Both the position numbers and the translations under genes were made by a program. 64,000 nucleotides of DNA. Source: a virus. Below are positions 24,461 through 33,321 of the stretch, piece by piece; the stretch's first letter is position 1, and each line of letters begins with the position of its first letter. Where the stretch lies: IMG/VR virus record IMGVR_UViG_3300030943_000011, positions 1-64,000 of that record, one strand, 5' to 3'. A model generated the notes under the pieces. It was not told the origin of the DNA. It was given only the letters and a program-made list of their open reading frames with translations, and ran no database searches.

Positions 24461-26175
24461 TAACCGAACTGATTGAACTAAACGGTCCACAACAATTATC
24501 GGTTATCAACGATGCCAAAAACGAAGTTGATATAGAGGGTCGTGGTACCGGGAAATCGTATAAAATTGGATGGGAGATTAACCAGATCGTTCGAAATATG
24601 CCACGATCAATCTCTTCCATCACTGGCCGTACTTATGGTCAGATTTATACTCGAACCTTACCATCAACACTTAAGTTTCTTGAAAAATTGGGTTATGAGA
24701 AGGATAAAGACTTCAAAATTGGCGGACAACCCGATAAAAGGCTTGGTTTTGCTGAACCTTATGAGAAAGTAACCAAAAAAGGCTTCGAAAACTTTATTTC
24801 CTTTTCGAATGGTACCGGGTTCATGATGTTATCGCAGGAACGCTCCGGATCTTCCCGTGGTCCCAATCTCGACCGTGAAATTGTTGATGAAGCCCTTACC
24901 TTGAATAAAGAACGCTACGACGAAGAAGTATCGCCAGCCAACCGTGGAAACGAAGAACATTTTGGCTTCAAAGCTCCAAAACGCATCAAACAGCATCACG
25001 GATTCAGGTATGTTTCGTCAATGCCTTATACCCGCGAACAAATGTGGTTGCTCCGATACGGCGATTATTACATGGCTGAAGCTGGAATCCCTATTTTCGA
25101 CATCTGGAACCGTATCGTAAAGCTCCAGTTACAAGTGATCGAAGCTGCTATTGCTGAAGATAAACGTTTGTTTAAAGATATCTGGAACGAAACAGTCAGG
25201 CTGAAAAAGCAGATTGCGCCATTCGTTTCGAAAGATGGGTTACTGTTTACCTTGGCTAATGCATTCGACAACGTGCAGAACCTGGGCATGTCGTATATCA
25301 TCCGGGAATACAAAAAACAAAGCCTGCTCACCTTCATGATCGAGATCCTGAACTGGATCATCGATAAAGTAGAAGACTGCTATTATCCACTCGATAGCCA
25401 AAGGCACATCTATTACGATGCGTATAATGATGATTTCATTCGTGGAGTTGCTGAGAATAGCAATTGGGATGCTGATCAACTATCAACATCTGATTGCCGC
25501 TTTGATTTGGACTGCGATCCTAATCGTCCACTGGAGATAGTTCCCGACTGGGGAGCAAAGATCAATCTATTCAGTATTGGTCAGGAGCGAAACTATAATT
25601 TTGCCACAAAGATGGTTGAGCCAGTTGATTGTGTGATAAATGAATTCAGCATAAAGCCTCAGGATGCAAGGAGCGTACCCGTTGACGATCTGGTCGATAT
25701 GTTCTGCGATTACTACAAGGAACATCCATGCAGAGACTTAATGTACTTCAGGGATAGATACGGAGATCATCGCCAGCCTAACGTAAAGAACTCAAAGCCA
25801 TATAACGAGCAAGCAATTGAACGACTGGAGAAGCGCGGATGGAGAGTAACAGCAAGAGTACACAGAGGAATGGAACCACCACAGCACGATAAGTATCTGT
25901 TGTGGTCAAACATCTTAAAAGGAAATGATCCACGCTATCCAAAGGTGATCATCAATGGTCGTAACTGTAAGTACACTATCATATCAATGAACAATACTCG
26001 TGTAATCGAGAGAGATGGTAAGTTTGACAAGGATAAATCATCAGAGCGTAAGGACACGATCCTGCCCGAAGAAGCTACACACTTCGGCGATGCTGTCGAT
26101 AAACGCATCTGGACAAAGTATGGTGAAATACTTTATCGTTCAGGTAACTCCACATTCGTAAGCCCAAGACTTTAA
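24457..26175 (+). CDS. Terminase large subunit
   Basis: A 572-residue packaging motor. The Walker A motif is GRGTGKS at 28-34 and the Walker B-like segment REIVDEA is near residue 141. The C-terminal part has acidic residues expected of the RNase H-like nuclease (EIVPDWGAKINLFSIG; YFRDRYGDH). It packages DNA into proheads and cuts concatemers. Length is normal for the family. It ends the packaging operon, and a 580-base non-coding stretch follows. Confidence 0.88.
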   Translation: MITELIELNGPQQLSVINDAKNEVDIEGRGTGKSYKIGWEINQIVRNMPRSISSITGRTYGQIYTRTLPSTLKFLEKLGYEKDKDFKIGGQPDKRLGFAEPYEKVTKKGFENFISFSNGTGFMMLSQERSGSSRGPNLDREIVDEALTLNKERYDEEVSPANRGNEEHFGFKAPKRIKQHHGFRYVSSMPYTREQMWLLRYGDYYMAEAGIPIFDIWNRIVKLQLQVIEAAIAEDKRLFKDIWNETVRLKKQIAPFVSKDGLLFTLANAFDNVQNLGMSYIIREYKKQSLLTFMIEILNWIIDKVEDCYYPLDSQRHIYYDAYNDDFIRGVAENSNWDADQLSTSDCRFDLDCDPNRPLEIVPDWGAKINLFSIGQERNYNFATKMVEPVDCVINEFSIKPQDARSVPVDDLVDMFCDYYKEHPCRDLMYFRDRYGDHRQPNVKNSKPYNEQAIERLEKRGWRVTARVHRGMEPPQHDKYLLWSNILKGNDPRYPKVIINGRNCKYTIISMNNTRVIERDGKFDKDKSSERKDTILPEEATHFGDAVDKRIWTKYGEILYRSGNSTFVSPRL

Positions 26176-26759
26176 TCTCATGCAGCACATCCGTTAACCA
26201 ACGGATAAGCTGCTTCATGCTAGGTATCAACCCATCATCCTTATAAGTTGATGTATACAGGACTGCCCTTGCCTGTAATTCATAGAATAGGACTAACCCA
26301 TCACACATAGGACTGCGCGTGAGATTCACCACAGCGCGTATTACCACGCACCACCCAGCGCCTCATATTTGCTTGAAATCTGGCCTCTTTTCTGCTCGAA
26401 AGGTTAGGGCGAGTTCGGCAACGCAGAGGCAAATAAAAACGTTTCAGCGTTTTTATTTGCATAATGTTATAGGATTCAGAAGTTTACACGAAAATAAACT
26501 GGATAGAGTCAAACTTATACTCTACGCTTTTTCTTGGAAGAAAAAGCGACCAAAAAGAACCTTGCGCCATCCGTTTTGCAAACGTCTGAATTTTCAGGGA
26601 CCAGCTTCGCTCCTAAAAATTTTGCGCAGTTCTTTTCTCTGATTTTGCTACTTAGATTTTCCGCAAGGCACCAGAGAAAAGAACCAAAAGAGACTGCCAA
26701 CTTATAGGCATAAAAAAACCCGGCTACTCACCGGGTCTTTTATTTCGTTCGTAATTTTA
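26176..26759. other. Non-coding stretch with several inverted repeats
   Basis: No gene is supported. It holds a perfect 30-base hairpin (AAATAAAAACG TTTCAG CGTTTTTATTT near 26431), a palindrome TTTTTCTTGGAAGAAAAA near 26530, and distant inverted repeats AGTTCTTTTCTCTG (about 26627) and CAGAGAAAAGAAC (about 26671). These look like host intergenic repeats, possibly remains of an insertion. A terminator lies at its right end. Confidence 0.5.
26711..26745. terminator. Terminator between convergent genes
   Basis: AAAAAAACCCGG, TACTCA-type loop, CCGGGT and T-rich sequence on both strands. It can serve both the rightward terminase region and the leftward small gene at 26760-26945. Confidence 0.7.
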
Positions 26760-26945
26760 TTACTGAATATCTCTTAAAGCTTCAATCTGCTTTTTCAATT
26801 TCACAACATATTCTTTCATTGCAATTTCCAGACAGTTTCCTTTCTTTAAATCAATACCAGTAATGGTTTCAAACTCCTTAAGAGTTTTTTCAAACTCTTT
26901 AATATTATCCTCTTCTGCCTGAAAATTAATGTTTTTCTTTACCAT
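26760..26945 (-). CDS. Small coiled-coil-like protein, minus strand
   Basis: A 61-residue charged protein (MVKKNINFQAEEDNIKEFEKTL...). It is one of the few minus-strand genes. Its centre has an amphipathic helical pattern. A TATATTTG -7 box lies upstream on the minus strand near 26960, with a TTG about 21 bases further. It may be a lysogeny or moron gene; the function is unknown. Confidence 0.55.
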   Translation of the reverse strand: MVKKNINFQAEEDNIKEFEKTLKEFETITGIDLKKGNCLEIAMKEYVVKLKKQIEALRDIQ

Positions 26946-27020
26946 GATATACGTATTTTATAATCACAAATATAATATAAAAGAATTTTATTATACAACT
27001 AATATTTTTCTTTTATTTTC

Positions 27021-27050
27021 TTGATTTGTAAAGAAATTAAAATACATTTG
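27021..27050 (+). promoter_or_regulatory. Canonical Bacteroidota promoter
   Basis: TTG (27021-27023), 19 bases, TACATTTG (27043-27050). The expected start near 27057 lies past the ATG at 27055 and favours the ATG at 27073 for the next gene. It contrasts with the GTCCTTTC promoters because the -33 element is the host type. Confidence 0.65.
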
Positions 27051-27072
27051 TATAATGTTTGAAATTAAACCA

Positions 27073-27441
27073 ATGGAATATATTATATCCAAAACCTGTC
27101 GTATTTGTAATATAGAAAAGCCAATTGACAATTTCTATAAGACCAAAAAAAATACTGATGGTTATTTCAACTCATGTAAGGAATGCGATAAAGAAAAGAG
27201 CAAGCAATGGGCTTTGAATAATCCGAATAAAATAAAGGAAAGAAAGCAAACTAATAAATATAAAGAGGCTCACCGACTTAGATCCGCAGGGCAGCGGTGC
27301 AACGAATGCAAGCAAATTTATTTACCACGGTACCAATGTACAATTCAACTTTGGCCGAAATCGAAATCACGTATAAACCAAAGTACAAAGCATCCGAATT
27401 ACCAAAGGTTGTTACTTCATCCGATGGTTATGCCTGTCTGA
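27073..27441 (+). CDS. Truncated zinc-finger (HNH-like) protein
   Basis: An N-terminal zinc-knuckle region, CRIC...CKEC, then a Lys-rich region and a third knuckle CNEC. Proteins that start this way are often HNH endonucleases or their zinc-finger parts. From about codon 88 on, the frame runs over the RadC gene in another frame and is probably junk, so the gene looks truncated by fusion with the RadC region. It is AT-rich and has its own host-type promoter, suggesting transfer. Confidence 0.55.
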   Translation: MEYIISKTCRICNIEKPIDNFYKTKKNTDGYFNSCKECDKEKSKQWALNNPNKIKERKQTNKYKEAHRLRSAGQRCNECKQIYLPRYQCTIQLWPKSKSRINQSTKHPNYQRLLLHPMVMPV

Positions 27442-27779
27442 AAGATGTTTTTCCAAGTCTCGACTACCGTGAATTCTTTTACATACTATGCTTGAACCGG
27501 AATAACAAAGTGCTGGGTTACTGCCAGATTTCAGTGGGCGGCATTTCCGGAACAATGGCCGATGTGAAAATAATCATGCAAACTGCGCTGAAATCCAACG
27601 CCTGTAGCATAATTCTCGCACACAATCATCCGTCAGGGAACCTGATACCCAGCGAAGCCGATAAAGATCTGACGAAGAAGATCAGGGAAGCCGGTAAAGT
27701 TCTCGATATCCCGGTACTGGATCACCTGATTCTTACATCAGAATCTTACTTCTCATTTGCCGACGAAGGCTTGATGTAA
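27336..27779 (+). CDS. RadC-like JAB domain protein
   Basis: About 147 residues from ATG 27336 (MYNSTLAEIEITYKPK). It carries the JAMM metal motif HNHPSGNLIPSEAD together with the preceding GGISGTMAD, and ends HLILTSESYFSFADEGLM, all typical of the RadC/DUF2466 family found in plasmids, phages and islands. It lacks the N-terminal helix-hairpin-helix part of chromosomal RadC. The family's role is unsettled; anti-restriction or repair has been suggested. The methylase gene follows nine bases later. Confidence 0.85.
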   Translation: MYNSTLAEIEITYKPKYKASELPKVVTSSDGYACLKDVFPSLDYREFFYILCLNRNNKVLGYCQISVGGISGTMADVKIIMQTALKSNACSIILAHNHPSGNLIPSEADKDLTKKIREAGKVLDIPVLDHLILTSESYFSFADEGLM

Positions 27780-27788
27780 AAAAAACTC

Positions 27789-28538
27789 ATGGAAAAACAG
27801 AAAAGCTTTGCCCAGTACATGCAGCAGTTAGCGCGTAGGAACAGCATCAGTAATGTATTCAGCGACTTTTTGGAAATGGCAGTTTGCGCCTTATCACTCG
27901 GGGCGATGGAAGACCGTTACCTAGAAATTGTACGGAAGTACGATAAACCGGAAGCGTACCTGATGGCTGAAGCATTTGGCGCACTGGTGATGGAAATGGA
28001 TAACCACGGTGAAGGCTTGAAAGATGTTTTCGGCGAATTCTTTATGGAGCATGTCTCACATGGTCACAATGGCCAGTTTTTCACACCAGAGCCAATCTGC
28101 GAAATGATGGCACGTATGACCGGCCCGATTGAAACCGGATCCCGCGTATTAGATTGCGCCTGTGGATCGGGACGAACATTACTTGCCGCAGCAAAGATTA
28201 ATCGGTTTGCATATTTCTACGGTGCAGATGTGGATAAGAACTGCTGTATGATGTGCCTGATCAACATGTGCCTGAATACAATGTTTGGAGAAGTTGCCTG
28301 GATGAACTCACTATCTAATCAGTTTTATGGTGCCTGGCAAGTAAAGGTTCATCCATCGGGAAAAGGACCATATATTGTTCCCATTACCGAATCAGAAAGC
28401 GTTATCGTACTAAAAATGCCCGAAAACGTAACGCAAAAACCAAAAAGTGTAACGATTCCGGAATGGAACGAACTACCGTCTGATCTGTTTGACGATTTAC
28501 TCACTCTGGTAAATACTCAACAGCTCACTTTATTCTAG
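27789..28538 (+). CDS. N6-adenine-type DNA methylase-like protein
   Basis: A 249-residue protein of the HsdM/N-6 methylase fold: HNGQFFTPEPICEMMARM, then motif I VLDCACGSGRTLLAA (SAM binding) and GADVDKNCCMMCLIN. In place of the usual (N/D)PP(Y/F) motif IV I see AWMNSLSNQF, so catalysis is doubtful, although I recall similar forms in Bacteroides phages. It pairs with RadC upstream, a common duo on mobile elements, and is closed by a terminator overlapping its stop. Confidence 0.75.
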   Translation: MEKQKSFAQYMQQLARRNSISNVFSDFLEMAVCALSLGAMEDRYLEIVRKYDKPEAYLMAEAFGALVMEMDNHGEGLKDVFGEFFMEHVSHGHNGQFFTPEPICEMMARMTGPIETGSRVLDCACGSGRTLLAAAKINRFAYFYGADVDKNCCMMCLINMCLNTMFGEVAWMNSLSNQFYGAWQVKVHPSGKGPYIVPITESESVIVLKMPENVTQKPKSVTIPEWNELPSDLFDDLLTLVNTQQLTLF

Positions 28539-28557
28539 CCCTTCGGGGCTTTTTTTG
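28537..28557 (+). terminator. Terminator of the RadC-methylase unit
   Basis: AGCCC TTCG GGGCT with TTTTTTT: a compact tetraloop hairpin. The next GTCCTTTC promoter starts 19 bases later. Confidence 0.8.
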
Positions 28558-28575
28558 TTCGCTAATACTTTTTCT

Positions 28576-28610
28576 GTCCTTTCTATACGCTGCCCTGCGC
28601 TATATCTTCG
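28576..28610 (+). promoter_or_regulatory. Phage promoter GTCCTTTC-N19-TATCTTCG (portal unit)
   Basis: GTCCTTTC at 28576-28583 and TATCTTCG at 28603-28610, exactly 19 bases apart. The ATG at 28642 lies 32 bases further, which rules out the in-frame start at 28555. Confidence 0.72.
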
Positions 28611-28641
28611 GTTCATCATTAATAATTCATTATTCAAATAC

Positions 28642-28929
28642 ATGGCAGAAAAGCCCATCACCATCCGCCGTAACCTGGCGCTTAAAGAATACGAGGTTAA
28701 AGAAACACCCAACGGTAAGCAAGTTACCTTCTCACTCAAATTTGTGAAGAAAGACGGTGAACTGGTATTCATGCCCCGTGCCGTTGCTGCCGGGTTAAAA
28801 ATGAACATGAAAGAAAACCGGATGCGCGGTGTACTTCCGGTTGATGCTCAGGGCGAAGGATGCGGACATGTTACTCCGGTGCACATCGACAGTTTAATTG
28901 AATGGAACGGTAAAAAAATACGAATGTAA
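28642..28929 (+). CDS. Small basic head-region protein
   Basis: A 95-residue protein starting MAEKPITIRRNLALKEYEV. It is basic and beta-rich and ends DSLIEWNGKKIRM. The family is unknown to me; related small genes precede portal genes in Bacteroidota siphoviruses. Its stop overlaps the ATG of the portal gene (TAATGG). Confidence 0.65.
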   Translation: MAEKPITIRRNLALKEYEVKETPNGKQVTFSLKFVKKDGELVFMPRAVAAGLKMNMKENRMRGVLPVDAQGEGCGHVTPVHIDSLIEWNGKKIRM

Positions 28930-30293
28930 TGGCAGAAATACTTTGGAATAAGCAAGGCGACCCGTTAATGGTTTCAGGACGAAGCTATATGGGTGTTACA
29001 AAAGGTGGCCCTACCGAACAACCTAAAAAACTGGCATCGCCAAAACCACCCGAAATCGATTTGGATCGAACGCGAGTTGGCGATATCGTGATTGCCGACT
29101 GGGGACCAGGTAATCTGTGGCCAACAAAAGCCGACGAAATCATCAACAAGGTTGGTGTACTCAATACCGGATTGCGTTTTACCCGTAACTTTACGCTTGG
29201 TCAGGGTATTTTCCCTTGCGAAGTGGATGGCTACGACGAGAAAGGTAACGAGGTATTAAAAGCCGTTGCCGATAAAACACTGGCCGTTTTTGCCAATAGC
29301 CGTATGGTTCGCCGTTATATGGAAAAAGCCCTGCGCGATTACCTGAAGCTGGGCATCGGTTACGTTCAGTTATTGATGAATTCCGATGGTGATAAAATCG
29401 TTGGTATCAATACCATCAATGCAAAGTATTGCCGCCTTGCTGTTGCCAATGCCATGGGTGTAGTCGAAAAATGTGTGGTGTCAGGCAAATGGCCCGACGT
29501 TCCTTCAGGCGATAATTTTACCGTTATTGATGTGCTCGACGAATACGACCCGCTGGCCGATCTGCAACGCCGTCGCTTTGGCAATCAAACCAAGGGCAAA
29601 TCATATATCATGTGTATCCGCGATTCGTGGAGCAACAACGAATATTACTCCGCGCCATTGTGGTATGCTTCTTATCTGGCCGGATGGGTCGATATCGCCG
29701 GAATGATTCCCAACTTTTTGAAAAAAGCATATGCCAACCAAATCACATGGAAATGGCACATCCAAATCCCTTATTCGTTCTGGGATCGTCAGTTTCCAAA
29801 GAATACATTTGCATCAACCGAATTACGTCAAAAGGCAATCAACGATTATATGGATAGCATTGAAGATAACCTGTGTGGAACCGATAATGCCGACAAACCG
29901 ATCTTTACGTTCTTCGAAATCAACCCACAAAACGGAAAGGCCGAAGAGCAATGGATCATTAAACCGCTGGAGAATAAACTGAGCAACGAGCAAAACCTGA
30001 TCACTTCTGCAGCAGCCAACAGCGAGATCATGTTTGCCATCATGGTTAACCCTAACGTAATGGGTGCCGGGATGCCCGGAGGAACTTATGCCGGCAACCA
30101 GGGAGGTTCGAACATTCGTGAGGCTTACCTGGTGAACGTGGCTAATGCCTGGCTCGATCGTCAGGGTATTCTCGATCCGATTGAAACCGTTCACCGGTTT
30201 AATGGTGGTAACGAATCGGTCGAATGGCGTTTCCGTAACACCGTGCTTACCACACTCGATTCCGGCGCCGGAACAACTAAAACGCTGTCATAA
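28929..30293 (+). CDS. Portal protein (probable)
   Basis: A 454-residue protein with portal-like features: FTRNFTLGQG near the N-terminus, KALRDYLKLGIGYVQLLMNSDG, a long central helical segment, and a C-terminal region mentioning a gateway-type GGNESVEWRFRNTVL. The portal ring forms the DNA entry vertex and docks the terminase. It is followed by connector-like genes, as in other siphoviruses. There is no close motif to prove the family; the assignment rests on length, order and overall pattern. Confidence 0.75.
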   Translation: MAEILWNKQGDPLMVSGRSYMGVTKGGPTEQPKKLASPKPPEIDLDRTRVGDIVIADWGPGNLWPTKADEIINKVGVLNTGLRFTRNFTLGQGIFPCEVDGYDEKGNEVLKAVADKTLAVFANSRMVRRYMEKALRDYLKLGIGYVQLLMNSDGDKIVGINTINAKYCRLAVANAMGVVEKCVVSGKWPDVPSGDNFTVIDVLDEYDPLADLQRRRFGNQTKGKSYIMCIRDSWSNNEYYSAPLWYASYLAGWVDIAGMIPNFLKKAYANQITWKWHIQIPYSFWDRQFPKNTFASTELRQKAINDYMDSIEDNLCGTDNADKPIFTFFEINPQNGKAEEQWIIKPLENKLSNEQNLITSAAANSEIMFAIMVNPNVMGAGMPGGTYAGNQGGSNIREAYLVNVANAWLDRQGILDPIETVHRFNGGNESVEWRFRNTVLTTLDSGAGTTKTLS

Positions 30294-30311
30294 CTCATAA
30301 CTATATACGCC

Positions 30312-31310
30312 ATGCTATTCAAAACGATAAACGAAATTCAGCAACATCTGGCCATTGGTGTCGGATCAGATTTTAATCAGCTTGCACCACACATTTCGAA
30401 TGCCGAGGTGGCTTTTATACGTCCGCTTTTGGGAACGGCGCTATTCGAAGAAATTCAGGATTTCTATTCGAATCCGCCTACAGATTCGCCAACCGATGAA
30501 GCTATTATTGATGCCCGTGAGGCTATGACTTTACTCATTCCAAAAGTTCAGAAGTCGCTTATTCATCTGGCGTACCTCATAGGATTTCAGGTCTTGAATG
30601 CTACGATCTCATCCGGAGGGTTTAAACGAACCGAATCGACGACAACCAAAAGTCTTTACCATTATCAGGAAGACGAACTGAAGGAATATTTCAAAACAGC
30701 AGGGTTCAATGCGATGGACGAAGTTTTGGAATTCATTGAAACTGAAATCGTTCATTTTGGTGAATTCAAAGCATCATCAAACTGGACCGTACTAAAAGCA
30801 GCATTTATTCCCGATACAAAGACTTTCGAATCCATTTACTTCATCAATAACAGCCGGTTGACATTTTTGCGTCTGAAATCGTACTCCGGATTGATTGAAG
30901 ACATGGAGATACGGCCCATACTTGGAACGGCCATTTTCGACGAAGTAAAAGCGGAAATGGTGAAAGATGCACCTGCAGCTAAAGTATTGGCATTGCTCGG
31001 TTACATCCGCAACCCCATTGCTTACCTGTCGACAGCCATGCTGATGGAAGAGTCGGGTGCTGATTTAGGCGAAAAAGGATTGTATTTCGAAAGTACATCG
31101 ACAATAAGCATTAGCGGCAAAAACAAACAGGTAACGAATTCCGATCGCATTGCCCTGCTCGCTGCCCGTAACCGCAGTTTAGGAAATGCTTATCTCGATC
31201 AGCTAAAAAGTTATCTCGCTGCAAATGCCGATGTCTGGCCAAACTATTCAGGCCAAACAGGAAGCGTATTTCGCAGAGATAATACCGGTAAAAAAACTTT
31301 TTGGGCATGA
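30312..31310 (+). CDS. DUF6712-like head-tail joining protein
   Basis: A 332-residue protein with a tandem layout: FIRPLLGTALFEEIQDFY near 38 and MEIRPILGTAIFDEVKAEM near 210 are two copies of the same helical motif. That double motif is what I associate with DUF6712 of Bacteroidota phages, thought to be a head completion protein. It follows the portal gene, and its last bases overlap the next gene's ATG. Confidence 0.7.
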   Translation: MLFKTINEIQQHLAIGVGSDFNQLAPHISNAEVAFIRPLLGTALFEEIQDFYSNPPTDSPTDEAIIDAREAMTLLIPKVQKSLIHLAYLIGFQVLNATISSGGFKRTESTTTKSLYHYQEDELKEYFKTAGFNAMDEVLEFIETEIVHFGEFKASSNWTVLKAAFIPDTKTFESIYFINNSRLTFLRLKSYSGLIEDMEIRPILGTAIFDEVKAEMVKDAPAAKVLALLGYIRNPIAYLSTAMLMEESGADLGEKGLYFESTSTISISGKNKQVTNSDRIALLAARNRSLGNAYLDQLKSYLAANADVWPNYSGQTGSVFRRDNTGKKTFWA

Positions 31311-32140
31311 AACCAGTAACAATTAAATACCGCCCTATCGTATTTATCCCTGCTTACCGAACGGTATCCGGAAGTTTTCCGCAGAACTGGGGCGAAGTAT
31401 CGGCCAAGCAATTAATTGCCATTGCCTGCGTATATAAAAACCGCATATCCGATCTGGCATTTTTAAAATCCATGTCAGGGTTGCCCATGCGGGTGTTGAA
31501 ACGCACCGACGATTACGAACGGTTTAAGCTGATGGAACAACTCGAATTTATCAGCGATCGACGGGCATTTCATGAATTTATTATTCAGGAAATACGACTT
31601 TCGAAGGTTATCCGCCCGGCACGTGAATATGGTATGCGGGGTCCTTTACTCCATGCTCCAGAGCCAAAACTGAAGGGAGTTACTTTCGGCCAGTTTATTT
31701 TTGCGGACACTTATTTTTCAAACTACCTGGAGTCGAATGACGAAAACGATCTGAATAAATTCATTGCCGCTTTATATCTCCGGATAGATGAAAAATTTGA
31801 TGAATCACTGATACAGAAACGACATTCAGCAGTCGGCAAAATCGACCGCACAACCCGCGAAGCCATTGTAATCAACTACCAGCTCATACACGAATGGTTA
31901 TCACTGGCTTATCCGCTAATATTTCAGCGCCGAAATGAAATTCAAGCGGAAAGTCATCCCGAACTTATTTCGGGATCTGATAAAAAAACAACACGTGATT
32001 CATCTGTATGGATCAAAGTCTTTCAGAATTTTGTAGGCGACGACATTCTGCACGATGACGTATGGGCATCGAAACCCGTTAATACCATATTTGCCTACAT
32101 GACCCGCAAATACAAAGAATCAGCCAGATCAAAAAATTAA
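31307..32140 (+). CDS. Phage protein with an in-frame repeat
   Basis: About 277 residues from ATG 31307 (MKPVTIKYRPIVFIPAY). A mostly helical protein with an N-terminal beta part (GSFPQNWGEVSAKQLIAIACVY). Residues near 216-225 (AESHPELISGSDKK) come from a palindromic TCATCCCGAACTTATTTCGG repeat inserted in frame. Similar genes lie in the head-tail joining region of other Bacteroidota phages, but no function is known. Confidence 0.6.
   Translation: MKPVTIKYRPIVFIPAYRTVSGSFPQNWGEVSAKQLIAIACVYKNRISDLAFLKSMSGLPMRVLKRTDDYERFKLMEQLEFISDRRAFHEFIIQEIRLSKVIRPAREYGMRGPLLHAPEPKLKGVTFGQFIFADTYFSNYLESNDENDLNKFIAALYLRIDEKFDESLIQKRHSAVGKIDRTTREAIVINYQLIHEWLSLAYPLIFQRRNEIQAESHPELISGSDKKTTRDSSVWIKVFQNFVGDDILHDDVWASKPVNTIFAYMTRKYKESARSKN
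31954..31980. repeat. Palindromic genomic repeat inside a gene
   Basis: TCATCCCGAACTTATTTCGG followed by GATCTGA: ATCCCGAA pairs with TTCGGGAT. This is a repeat class common between genes in Bacteroidota chromosomes (recollection), here inside an open frame. Confidence 0.6.
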
Positions 32141-32145
32141 ACACC

Positions 32146-32661
32146 ATGAACATCAAATTTTCAGCACTTGTTACCTACTTCGAAAACCTTGCCCGCCTAC
32201 ATAAAGACATTGGGCATACCAACAACGAAAAACATTTCTTCCGGATGGAAGTGGATGAAGTACTGGCCGGAATTAACCGTACCGATGTAAAATACCCGTT
32301 CTTGATACTCGAAGGTTATGGCTACGACTTTACCGATAGTAAGTCTGATAATTTGCTGAAGAACCGCCGCGGCGCTTTTATGTTGCTCGATCATGTTAAG
32401 GACCCGACCGACTTTGATGCCATCCACGATGTATGGGATCACATGGAAGAAATTGGTGATGAACTTCTCGTGAAGATGAAAACCGATAAGTATAATCCGC
32501 AGGCTCCAGTTATCCGTGACTTCCAGTTCAGCGCCTCCGAAGCTACATTAATAGCCAACGAACTCGATGGCAGTTACGGAATTCGCTTTACTTACACGCT
32601 AACATCGCCCCGGGCAAACGACATCGATCCAACGAAATGGCTACCTGTTGGCAGCGAATAA
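32146..32661 (+). CDS. Hypothetical tail-completion-type protein
   Basis: A 171-residue protein, unknown family, with FFRMEVDEVLAGINRTDVKYP near the start and a C-terminal beta-rich part (SYGIRFTYTLTSPR). Size and position between the connector and tail genes fit a minor tail or tail terminator protein. This is inference from gene order. Confidence 0.55.
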   Translation: MNIKFSALVTYFENLARLHKDIGHTNNEKHFFRMEVDEVLAGINRTDVKYPFLILEGYGYDFTDSKSDNLLKNRRGAFMLLDHVKDPTDFDAIHDVWDHMEEIGDELLVKMKTDKYNPQAPVIRDFQFSASEATLIANELDGSYGIRFTYTLTSPRANDIDPTKWLPVGSE

Positions 32662-32670
32662 TTAAGCACC

Positions 32671-33243
32671 ATGGGCTACGATCCGAATAGAGAGAACGAC
32701 GGCATAAACCGAATGACCGGCAACCGTGTAGGAGGTGGCCGTATTACGGGCAATTCGAAACCGGTTATACTGGTTAATCGGAGCGAACAGGAAACACTTC
32801 AGGATATGCTGGCCGGAGTGCAGCAAAACGAATTAATTGAAATGTGGGTTCCTAAAGTTCGCCGCGCCTTGCGCTCCAGTGCCCGTTGGTTCTCCGATGG
32901 TAAAACAGATCCGTTTGTAATCCGCGATCACGGTAAACAAACCGAGAAGAAACTGGCCGACTCCATTGGCAGTTATACAAAAAAAGATATTGATACCATC
33001 ACCAAAATAGCCTTTAAATTCGAGCGGCATGGGGTATTTGTGCATAAAGGAGTTGGCCGTGGTTACCATGCCAGCGGCACAGGCTTTGTAAATAGAACTG
33101 CTAAAGGTTCACAGGTTCATCCGCGTGTGGCCGTCGAATGGTTTAACCCGGTACTCGACCAATATCTGCCCGAACTGGTAGAAAAAATTGCCCGTATCAA
33201 TGCCGATGCTGTGGTAAATTACACTGCGATGAAGATTTTATAA
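32671..33243 (+). CDS. Hypothetical tail-region protein
   Basis: A 190-residue basic protein. RSSARWFSDGKTDPFVIRDHGKQTEKKLADSI and a later FERHGVFVHKGVGRGYHASGTG are distinctive, but the family is not known to me. The gene order (connector, this, then a promoter and tail genes) suggests a head-tail joining or tail completion role. It is the last gene before a GTCCTTTC promoter. Confidence 0.55.
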   Translation: MGYDPNRENDGINRMTGNRVGGGRITGNSKPVILVNRSEQETLQDMLAGVQQNELIEMWVPKVRRALRSSARWFSDGKTDPFVIRDHGKQTEKKLADSIGSYTKKDIDTITKIAFKFERHGVFVHKGVGRGYHASGTGFVNRTAKGSQVHPRVAVEWFNPVLDQYLPELVEKIARINADAVVNYTAMKIL

Positions 33244-33255
33244 TATGATTTTTTT

Positions 33256-33290
33256 GTCCTTTCCTTTACATGCCTGCCATTATATATTTG
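33256..33290 (+). promoter_or_regulatory. Phage promoter GTCCTTTC-N19-TATATTTG (tail and spike unit)
   Basis: GTCCTTTC at 33256-33263, 19 bases, TATATTTG at 33283-33290, a perfect -7 box. It begins 13 bases after the previous stop, without a clear terminator. The ATG follows 32 bases later. Confidence 0.75.
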
Positions 33291-33321
33291 CTCAAACATT
33301 AACTCTAAAAAAGTTTAAATA

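Noticed and set aside
26319-26642. Open frame in the stretch after the terminase
   Set aside because: It is rich in rare-looking composition, has no start signal and runs through hairpin repeats; the region looks non-coding.
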